NCBI GenBank assembly: GCA_035691305.1
Contig: DASSJF010000008.1
Span: forward strand, 1-47,036
Direction of reading: 5' to 3'
DNA: 47,036 nucleotides
DNA from: a bacterium
GTDB lineage: Bacteria > Sysuimicrobiota > Sysuimicrobiia > Sysuimicrobiales > Segetimicrobiaceae
Numbering within the stretch: position 1 is the first letter of the stretch; the number at the start of each line of letters is the position of its first letter. This document shows, one piece after another, positions 31,783 through 38,277 of the stretch. A model generated the notes under the pieces. The model was not told the DNA's origin and ran no database searches. It saw nothing but the letters and a program-made list of their open reading frames with translations. Made by a program: the position numbers and the translations under genes.

Positions 31783-33456
31783 ATGACCCTACGGGGAGCG
31801 CATCTCGCGCTCCGCTGCCTCAAACTCGAAGGCATCCGCAAGTTGTTCACGATCGTCGGGGATACCATTCTGCCGATCTGCGACGCCGCGGTCGACGAGG
31901 GGATGGACCTCGTCGATACCCGGCACGAGGCGGCGGCGCTGCACATGGCGGACGCGTGGTCGAGAGTGACCGGCGAGCCGGCCGTGGCGCTCGTGACCGG
32001 CGGTCCCGGTTTCGCCAACGCGATCTCCGCGCTGCCGCCGATCCACGCAAGCGAGAGCCCCGTCATTTTGCTGGCCGGGTGCGGCGAGCTCGTCGAGCGC
32101 GGGATGTACGGTTTTCAGGAGATCGACCAAGTGGGCCTGGCCGCACCGGCCACCAAGGGCTCGTGGATGGTGCCGGACCGCCGCCGCATTCCCGGCATGA
32201 TCGCCACGGCGTTCCGCACCGCACTCGAGGGCCGCCGCGGTCCGGTGCACCTGACGATTCCGATCGACATCCAGGAGGCCGCCGTCGCCGAGAGCGAAAC
32301 GCCGGCCTATCCGCCGAGCGAGTACCGCCCCGCGGGCCGCAGCCTCGGCGATCCCGCGCTCGTGGCGCAGGCGATCGACGTGCTGGGGAACGCCGAACGG
32401 CCCGTCGTCGTCGCGGCCAACGCGGCGAGGGCGTCCCTCGCCCCGCCGGACCTCCGGGATTTCGTCGAGGCGACGAACCTGCCGTGCTTTACGGTCGAGC
32501 AGGCACGGGGGCTGCTCTCCGACGATCACCCGCTGTGCTTCGGGTATGGGGATCCGGCGCTCAACGACACGGCGAAGCACTTCCGGGAGGCCGACGCCGT
32601 TCTGCTGCTGGGCAAGCGTCTCGATCACCGCTATCGCTACGGGCGGCCGCCGTTTTTCAACGCGGCCGCGACGCTGATCCAGGTCGATCCCTCGCCGGCC
32701 GAGATCGGACGCAACCGCGGCGTGCACGTCGGGATCGTGGGAGATGTCGGAGCGGTCGTGCGGCAGATGACCGAGGCGGCCCGCGGCGCGGAGCGGTGGA
32801 CCGGTGTGGCGGCGTGGCGCCGGCAGCTCGGCAAGACCCGCGAGGCGCAGCGGCTTCGGTTCGAGGCGCTCGGCACCGACGAGACGCCGCTGCACGCCGT
32901 GCGCGTGCTGCGGGATGTCGATACGTTTACCGACGACGACACGATCTTGGTCGTGGACGGCGGCGACTTCGCCGGATGGGGGCGGAGCTATCTGCGGGCC
33001 CGGAACGCCGGGGGGTGGCTACGCCTCGGTCCGCTCGGCCAATTGGGCTGCGGGGTCCCCTACGCGATCGCGGCGAAGCTCGCGCGCCCCGAGGCGGACG
33101 TACTGCTGCTCATCGGCGACGGATCGTTCGGATTCTACGGCATCGAGTTCGACACGGCGGTCCGGCACGGCGCCGCGTTCACCGCGGTGATGGGGAACGA
33201 CGCGTTGTGGGGCATCGACCGCAACTTCCAGCTGGCGTACTACGGCCGAGCGGTCGGAACCGAGCTGCGGCCGGTGCGTTACGACAAGATGGTGGAAGCG
33301 CTGGGCGGCCACGGCGAGCACGTCACGCAGCCCGGCGAGATCGTCCCGGCGATCCGGCGCGCCCGCGAGTCGGGACGGCCGTCGCTCGTCAGCGTCACGA
33401 TCCGCAACACGCCGTGTCCGCTCGCGAACGCCATGATGGCCCGGAAAATGCGATGA
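31783..33456 (+). CDS. Thiamine-diphosphate-dependent enzyme, acetolactate synthase-like
   Basis: 557 residues. The PYR domain has the cofactor-activating Glu in DTRHEAAALHMADAWSR and ALVTGGPGFANAISAL. The central domain follows, and the PP domain holds the ThDP/Mg motif from LLLIGDGSFGFYGIEF to GNDALWG about 25 residues later (G-D-G ... N). Related enzymes include acetolactate synthase, benzoylformate decarboxylase and oxalyl-CoA decarboxylase; none can be singled out. It lacks a neighbouring IlvN regulatory gene, which argues against a biosynthetic acetolactate synthase. Confidence 0.9.
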   Translation: MTLRGAHLALRCLKLEGIRKLFTIVGDTILPICDAAVDEGMDLVDTRHEAAALHMADAWSRVTGEPAVALVTGGPGFANAISALPPIHASESPVILLAGCGELVERGMYGFQEIDQVGLAAPATKGSWMVPDRRRIPGMIATAFRTALEGRRGPVHLTIPIDIQEAAVAESETPAYPPSEYRPAGRSLGDPALVAQAIDVLGNAERPVVVAANAARASLAPPDLRDFVEATNLPCFTVEQARGLLSDDHPLCFGYGDPALNDTAKHFREADAVLLLGKRLDHRYRYGRPPFFNAAATLIQVDPSPAEIGRNRGVHVGIVGDVGAVVRQMTEAARGAERWTGVAAWRRQLGKTREAQRLRFEALGTDETPLHAVRVLRDVDTFTDDDTILVVDGGDFAGWGRSYLRARNAGGWLRLGPLGQLGCGVPYAIAAKLARPEADVLLLIGDGSFGFYGIEFDTAVRHGAAFTAVMGNDALWGIDRNFQLAYYGRAVGTELRPVRYDKMVEALGGHGEHVTQPGEIVPAIRRARESGRPSLVSVTIRNTPCPLANAMMARKMR

Positions 33457-33549
33457 ACGCCGCGGGCGCCGGATCAGGCGCGCCCCACGCCGCGTCCGCC
33501 TCGCGGCGGGCGCAGGGACCGGACCGGCGCGACCGAAGGCACTGACGCG

Positions 33550-34401
33550 ATGCACGCATCCGCGGCGGGCACGGTCGTCATCGGCGGCGATCTGCGCGTC
33601 GCGCGGCTCGGTTTCGGGGCGCTGCGGATCCTCGGCCGCGGAGGGCTCGGCCCGCCGCGCGATCGGGCCCGGGCGCTCGGGGTGCTGCGGCGCGCGGTGG
33701 ATCTCGGTGTCACGCTCATCGATACCGCCGACTCGTACGGTCCCGGCGTCTCGGAAGAATTGATCGCGGAAGCCCTCAACCCGTACCCGGCCGGACTCGT
33801 CATCGCGACGAAAGGCGGCTTCACCAGGCCTGGAGGCGCGTGGATCGCGCGCGGGCGGCCGGCGCACCTCCGCGAGGCGCTCGAAGGGAGCCTCCGCCGG
33901 CTGCGCGTCGAGCGGATCGACCTCTATCAACTGCACACCGTCGACCCCAAGGTGCCGATAGAAGAGTCGGTGGGGACGATCGTCGAGATGCAGGCGCAGG
34001 GCAAGATCCGGCACATCGGCGTCTCCAACGTCTCCACCGAAGAACTGCGGAAGGCGCAGTCCGTCGCGCGGATCGTCTCGGTCCAGAACGAGTACAGCCT
34101 CGCCGAGCGCGAGTCGGACGGCGTGCTGGACGTGTGCGCGCGAGAAGGGCTCGCGTTTCTCCCGTGGGCGCCGCTCGCCGGCGCGCGGCGCGCCGCAAAG
34201 AAGCTCACGGCCGTGCTCCACAAGGTCGCCGCGGCGCACCGCGCCACGCCCTGGCAAGTCTCGCTGGCGTGGCTGCTGCACCGCTCCCCGGCCGTGGTGC
34301 CGATCCCCGGCACGGGATCGCCCGAGCATTTGGAGGAGAACCTTGCCGCGGCGGACCTGCGCCTCTCGGACGACGAATACCAGTCTCTCACCGAACTCTG
34401 A
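33550..34401 (+). CDS. Aldo/keto reductase
   Basis: 283 residues. The catalytic tetrad is visible: Asp and Tyr in LIDTADSYGPGV, Lys in VIATKGGF, and His in LYQLHTVDP. The C-terminal NADP-binding signature VPIPGTGSPEHLEENLAA is present. It reduces aldehydes or ketones with NAD(P)H in a TIM barrel; the substrate is unknown. Its stop overlaps the start of the next gene by one base (TGATG), so the reductase and the serine hydrolase are co-translated. Confidence 0.93.
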   Translation: MHASAAGTVVIGGDLRVARLGFGALRILGRGGLGPPRDRARALGVLRRAVDLGVTLIDTADSYGPGVSEELIAEALNPYPAGLVIATKGGFTRPGGAWIARGRPAHLREALEGSLRRLRVERIDLYQLHTVDPKVPIEESVGTIVEMQAQGKIRHIGVSNVSTEELRKAQSVARIVSVQNEYSLAERESDGVLDVCAREGLAFLPWAPLAGARRAAKKLTAVLHKVAAAHRATPWQVSLAWLLHRSPAVVPIPGTGSPEHLEENLAAADLRLSDDEYQSLTEL

Positions 34402-35303
34402 TGGAAGGCGGTGTTTCCGACGTGATCACGGAGCGCGCGCGGCTCGCGTCCTCGCTGAACGCCTTATGCGATGCGCAGCCCTTCGAGACCGGCTGGTATC
34501 TCCGCGACCTGCGCCGGGGCGTCTCGGCGGACCGCCGCGGCAGCGTCGTGGTGCCGTCGGCGAGTACGCGAAAAATCGCGATCTTGATGACCGCGCTCGG
34601 CGACGTGCACACGGGGCGGCTGTCGCTCGACCGGCGCGTCGCGATCGAGGCGCGCTACCAGATCAGCGACAGCGGCTGCATGCAGCACTTCCGGCCGGGG
34701 TCCACCCTCACGCTGCACGACTTTCTCGTCATGATGATCATCGTCAGCGACAACGTCGCGACCGGCACGGTGGCCGACCTGGTCGGCCTGGATGCGATCA
34801 ACGCGTTCTGCCGGTCGATCGGCATGACCGGTACGACGCACCGCGCGGGCATCCCGCAAGAGAACTACCCGCTCATGCCGCCCGGCGAAGTGCCGCCGCA
34901 CGACGTTAACCGCCTGAACGCCACGACGCCGGCCGACGTCGGCCATCTGCTGGAAGCGGTCTTGAAGGGCGGCGACGATGCCGACGCGGCGGCGCGGCTC
35001 GGCGTCACGCCGGACCTCTGCCGCTACGCCCTCGACATCCTGAGCTGGCAGAACCTGACGGCGCGCCTCCCTTCCTGGCTCCCCACCGGCACGAAGGTGG
35101 CCCACAAGACCGGCACCGGCGGCAACGCGATCAACGACGCCGGCATCATCTTCCAGAACGGGCGGCCGCTGTTCGTGCTCACGGTCTACACGTACCCCGT
35201 GCCGCGCGTACTGCGAAACGGCGAGCCGGGTAAGGCCGCGGCCACCGCGCACATCGGCCGGCTCAGCCGCGCCTGCTGGGACGCGCTCGCCGAGCCGGAG
35301 TAG
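34401..35303 (+). CDS. Class-A-beta-lactamase-like serine hydrolase
   Basis: 300 residues from ATG 34401, coupled to the reductase gene. Active-site motifs: S-T-R-K (Ser55, Lys58), S-D-N (116-118) and K-T-G (236-238), in the right order and spacing. NATTPADVGHLLEAVL matches the segment after the omega loop. The E-x-x-L-N motif that carries the deacylating glutamate of true class A enzymes is not seen between SDN and this segment, so it may be acylated by beta-lactams without turning them over, or act on another peptide or ester. No signal peptide is visible, which also argues against a classical secreted beta-lactamase. Confidence 0.85.
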   Translation: MEGGVSDVITERARLASSLNALCDAQPFETGWYLRDLRRGVSADRRGSVVVPSASTRKIAILMTALGDVHTGRLSLDRRVAIEARYQISDSGCMQHFRPGSTLTLHDFLVMMIIVSDNVATGTVADLVGLDAINAFCRSIGMTGTTHRAGIPQENYPLMPPGEVPPHDVNRLNATTPADVGHLLEAVLKGGDDADAAARLGVTPDLCRYALDILSWQNLTARLPSWLPTGTKVAHKTGTGGNAINDAGIIFQNGRPLFVLTVYTYPVPRVLRNGEPGKAAATAHIGRLSRACWDALAEPE

Positions 35304-35336
35304 CCGCCACCCCGAACGTCGCGACATCCACCCCGG

Positions 35337-35365
35337 TTGACAAACCGTAACCGATCGGTTACGTT
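35337..35365 (+). promoter_or_regulatory. Promoter of the ArsR-SRPBCC operon
   Basis: Consensus -35 TTGACA (35337-35342), a 17-base spacer and a weaker -10 TACGTT (35360-35365). Almost the whole spacer is taken up by the first operator palindrome, so bound regulator would block polymerase. Confidence 0.65.
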
Positions 35366-35386
35366 ATTTGGTAACCAAATGGTTAC
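35347..35386. promoter_or_regulatory. Two palindromic ArsR operators
   Basis: GTAACCGATCGGTTAC (35347-35362) is a perfect 16-base palindrome. GTAACCAAATGGTTAC (35371-35386) shares both half-sites and differs from symmetry only at its two central bases. The copies are 24 bases apart, a little over two helical turns. One lies between -35 and -10, the other over the transcript start and an upstream ATG (35379). Confidence 0.85.
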
Positions 35387-35390
35387 GGTC

Positions 35391-35708
35391 ATGGACACCC
35401 AACGCGATGCCGTGTTCCGGGCGCTGGCCGACCCGACGCGCCGGAGGATCCTCGGACTGCTTCGCGGGGGCCGCCGAACGGTCGGTGAGTTGGCGGGTAA
35501 CTTCCAAACGAGCCGACCCGCGATCTCGAGGCACCTCCGGGTGCTGCGGGCGGCCGGCCTCGTCACCGCCCGCCGGCAGGGCACCGCGCGCATCTGCCAG
35601 CTGAATCCGCGGCCGCTCCGCACCGTCGACGCGTGGCTTCAGGACTACCGCGCCTTCTGGCGCGCAACCTTGCGCGATCTCAAGCGCTATGTGGAGGAGA
35701 CCCGATGA
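35391..35708 (+). CDS. ArsR-family winged-helix repressor
   Basis: 105 residues from ATG 35391. The in-frame ATG at 35379 lies inside the second operator and adds four residues; neither has a good ribosome binding site. The fold begins VFRALADPTRRRILGLLRGG and the recognition helix is in FQTSRPAISRHLRVLRAAGL. No metal-binding cysteine motif is present, so it belongs to the non-metal group that pairs with SRPBCC proteins and often responds to small organic molecules. Its stop overlaps the next gene (ATGA). Palindromes in the promoter point to autorepression. Confidence 0.9.
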   Translation: MDTQRDAVFRALADPTRRRILGLLRGGRRTVGELAGNFQTSRPAISRHLRVLRAAGLVTARRQGTARICQLNPRPLRTVDAWLQDYRAFWRATLRDLKRYVEETR

Positions 35709-36160
35709 ACGCGACCAAAACGGAAGGCCCCATCGTCGAGGAAATCACCATCAGCGCGCCGGCCGAGCGTGTCTTCGACGCGCTGACCGATCCTGAGCAG
35801 TGCGTCAAATGGTGGGGGCACGAAGGGCAGTTCGGATGGACGCAGATCGAGTCCGACCTGCGGGCCGGCGGCAGGCTCGTGATGCGCGGTTACGGCTACG
35901 GCGGAAAGAGCGTCACCGTCACCGGCGTGTACCGCCAAATCGAGCGGCCGCGCCTGCTCGTCCACACCTGGCTGCCGGACTGGCAGGGTGACGCCACCGA
36001 GAGCGTCGTGCGCTGGGACTTCGAGGAGCGCGGCGGCGTCACGCGGGTGCGCATCACGCATTCCGGGCTCGCCACCGAGACGTCCCGGATGAGCCACCGC
36101 GGCTGGCCCAACATCCTCAATTGGCTCCAGGAATACACGGAGGGCAAGCCGCGCGCGTGA
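35705..36160 (+). CDS. SRPBCC/AHSA1-type ligand-binding protein
   Basis: 151 residues, ATG overlapping the repressor stop by four bases. The AHSA1-type START fold is clear: ITISAPAERVFDALTDPEQ, V-K-W-W-G, G-G-R-L-V-M-R-G, G-V-Y-R-Q-I-E-R-P-R-L-L-V-H-T-W, and HRGWPNILNWLQEY at the end. The fold encloses a hydrophobic cavity for a lipid-like or aromatic ligand. ArsR-SRPBCC pairs are common in soil bacteria and seem to respond to the ligand together; the ligand is unknown. Confidence 0.92.
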   Translation: MNATKTEGPIVEEITISAPAERVFDALTDPEQCVKWWGHEGQFGWTQIESDLRAGGRLVMRGYGYGGKSVTVTGVYRQIERPRLLVHTWLPDWQGDATESVVRWDFEERGGVTRVRITHSGLATETSRMSHRGWPNILNWLQEYTEGKPRA

Positions 36161-36195
36161 CGCGGACGGCGCGGTAGACTCGGGAGGTACGTGCG

Positions 36196-36615
36196 ATGAA
36201 AACGGCGGCGATGCCCGCTCGAGAGCTCTACCGCATCAAGGGCTGTCACGGCGTTCGCTACCAAGTGCGAGATGTCGGCCGGTCGATCGCATTCTACACG
36301 GGGCTCGGTTTTCACCTAGATCACCAGGCGCTGCCGGCGTTCGCGACCCTATCGCTCGATCAGTTGAAACTGCTACTCAGCGGCCCGAACGCATCGGGAT
36401 CGCGGCCGATGCCCGACGGACGCCGCCAAGAGCCGGGCGGCTGGAATCGCATCGTCCTGCGCGTCGCCGAACTGCCGGCCGCGATGACGGCGCTTCAAGA
36501 CCGGGGGATCCGCTTCCGCAACCGGATGGAGACGGGTCCCGGCGGGCGGCAGGTGCAGCTCGAAGACCCGGACGGGAACCCAATCGAGCTGTTTGAGCCG
36601 GCCCGTCCGTCGTAG
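36196..36615 (+). CDS. VOC-superfamily (glyoxalase-like) protein
   Basis: 139 residues from ATG 36196 with GGGAGG about 9 bases upstream. Typical single-repeat-pair VOC protein: H-G-V-R-Y-Q-V-R-D-V-G-R-S-I-A-F-Y near the start and Q-L-E-D-P-D-G-N-P-I-E-L-F-E at the end, which carries the metal-binding Glu. Candidate roles are a lyase, dioxygenase or resistance protein. It may belong to the ArsR regulon, 35 bases downstream of the SRPBCC gene. Confidence 0.9.
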   Translation: MKTAAMPARELYRIKGCHGVRYQVRDVGRSIAFYTGLGFHLDHQALPAFATLSLDQLKLLLSGPNASGSRPMPDGRRQEPGGWNRIVLRVAELPAAMTALQDRGIRFRNRMETGPGGRQVQLEDPDGNPIELFEPARPS

Positions 36616-36684
36616 GGACCCGGCAGCGGCTCGCCTTGACACCGCTTCGATAAGGAGCGGGACGGGCCGCCGACGGCGTTCCGG

Positions 36685-37077
36685 TCAGCGCGCGCGCACG
36701 CGGCGCACGGTGTACGTGATCCAGAAGAGGTTCCAGGCGGCAAGGATCATGCCCGCGAGCGCGAGGCGCGCGACGTCGACGATCGGCTTCACTTTCGTCC
36801 CGTCCGCGCCGACTTCGAGCACGGCGACGGGCCGCACCGAGACGCGTCCGCCGCCGCCGCCCCCCGCGCCGCCTCCGGCGTCCTTGCCGGCCTCATCGAC
36901 GCTCTGGGCGCCGTTTCCCTTCAGGGTGCCCTGTCCGCCCCCAAAGCCGAACCCAAACGAGACCTTGGCCACCGGAATGATCGTACGCCCGTTGACCTGA
37001 TACGGCTCGCCGAACACCGTCTTGACGGTGGCGCGCTCGTGCATCTGCCCGAACCGGTTCAGCATCTCTGCAAACAT
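36685..37077 (-). CDS. GerW/YtfJ-like spore protein family member
   Basis: 130 residues from ATG 37077. The N-terminal half matches the GerW/YtfJ core: VKTVFGEPYQVNGRTIIPVA, then V-S-F-G-F-G-F-G-G-G. The Gly-rich stretch leads to V-S-V-R-P-V-A-V-L-E-V and a single C-terminal membrane helix (about 103-123). In Bacillus YtfJ/GerW is needed for spore germination, but homologues are common in bacteria that are not known to form spores. No other sporulation gene is seen here. Confidence 0.85.
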   Translation of the reverse strand: MFAEMLNRFGQMHERATVKTVFGEPYQVNGRTIIPVAKVSFGFGFGGGQGTLKGNGAQSVDEAGKDAGGGAGGGGGGRVSVRPVAVLEVGADGTKVKPIVDVARLALAGMILAAWNLFWITYTVRRVRAR

Positions 37078-37159
37078 GGACCGCCTCCTCGCGGCGCACC
37101 CCACGCCGCGAGTCCATCGTACGCCTTCGCTGCGAGCCCGTGCGAGCGCTGCGGTGTGG

Positions 37160-38215
37160 CTACGGCCCGGCCACGGGCCACAGGACGAGCGCGTTTGCGA
37201 TTTCACGACCGGGACGCACGAGGTAGTTGCCACCGCAGACGAGACTGCTCGAGGCGTTATCGTCGAGGTTCATCGCATCCCAGGCGCCCAGCCGCCGCGC
37301 CGCCTCCGCCGCCTCGGGAACCGTGGCGCCGCTCACCACGGCGAACAGAACCTGGCGGTCTTCTGTATAGCCGATGAGCGAGCGCCGGCCGTGATATGCG
37401 GTAACCTTCGGGTCGCGGAAGCCTTCCGCGACGGCGTCCAAAACGATCCTGCCGCGGTCGACGAGCCGCGGCCCGGCTCCGAGGCTGAACCGGGTGCGCA
37501 GCGGCTCGCCGTCCTGCACCGCGCGGTAGTCGATCCGCTGGCCGATCCGAAACTTCCAGCCGAGGACGCCGACCTCTCGGCCCATTAACGCGAGCACGAA
37601 CCCGTCGTCCGGGATCGGCGCGTCACGGTTCTGCTCGATCGCGACCACCCGGCCCCGGTGCGCCGTGACCGCGAGATCCGCGTGGAAGCCGAGGCTCGGG
37701 CCGCGGTCGCGAGTATAGATGAAGGCGCCCGTCGACGCCGTCGGCGTCTGGTTCAGGTTGTAAGCGTACCAGTTGTACGGGTAGACCTCGCTGCCCTCGA
37801 GCGCCCCCCGGATCTGCAAACGCTCGCGGACCATCCGCATGCCGCCGCCGTCGAAGACGTCGAGCCGCGTGCCGAAATCCCCGAGATGAATCAGCCGCCC
37901 GTTCACGACCAGCGTGCCGTATGGTTCGCGCGTCTCGCCGGCGTAGGCGGCGAAGAACGTGCCGTTGATCGCGCAGGCCGCCCCGGACGCCTGCGCGATC
38001 GAGGCCAACCACGCGTTGTCGCCGACACGGCTCCCGGCCAGCGCCACGCCGAGCCGGTACCGTGAGAGCGGCGCGCGCACCACGATCGCCGGAAGCACGC
38101 GGCTCCCGACGGCCACGCTCGTCCGCTCATACGGCGCGGGATACGCCGGCGCCGCGGACGGCGGCACGGCGACGACGATGATCGCGGCGGCCGCGACGGC
38201 CAGCCGGAACGCCAC
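37160..38215 (-). CDS. Exported phosphodiester glycosidase-domain (NAGPA-like) protein
   Basis: 351 residues from GTG 38215, with GGGGGGA directly upstream. Signal peptide: FRLAVAAAAIIVVAVPPSAA. The NAGPA-type domain shows CAINGTFFAAYAGETREPYG, G-T-L-V-V-N-G-R-L-I, G-A-G-P-R-L-V and MNLDDNASSSLVCGGN with the end R-E-I-A-N-A-L-V-L-W. Characterised relatives remove N-acetylglucosamine from phosphodiesters (lysosomal uncovering enzyme) or act on bacterial surface glycans. It sits 62 bases after the sensor phosphatase gene on the same strand. Confidence 0.88.
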   Translation of the reverse strand: MAFRLAVAAAAIIVVAVPPSAAPAYPAPYERTSVAVGSRVLPAIVVRAPLSRYRLGVALAGSRVGDNAWLASIAQASGAACAINGTFFAAYAGETREPYGTLVVNGRLIHLGDFGTRLDVFDGGGMRMVRERLQIRGALEGSEVYPYNWYAYNLNQTPTASTGAFIYTRDRGPSLGFHADLAVTAHRGRVVAIEQNRDAPIPDDGFVLALMGREVGVLGWKFRIGQRIDYRAVQDGEPLRTRFSLGAGPRLVDRGRIVLDAVAEGFRDPKVTAYHGRRSLIGYTEDRQVLFAVVSGATVPEAAEAARRLGAWDAMNLDDNASSSLVCGGNYLVRPGREIANALVLWPVAGP

Positions 38216-38277
38216 TCCCCCCGTAATGACCGCTCCCCCTGATTCCTCAAACGTCCCCTGCCGTTATACCCGGGCGC

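Noticed and set aside
31584-33545. 653-codon plus-strand frame over the VOC and ThDP genes
   Set aside because: Low-complexity Arg/Gly/Ala product in a shifted frame; the ThDP enzyme in the other frame has all family motifs.
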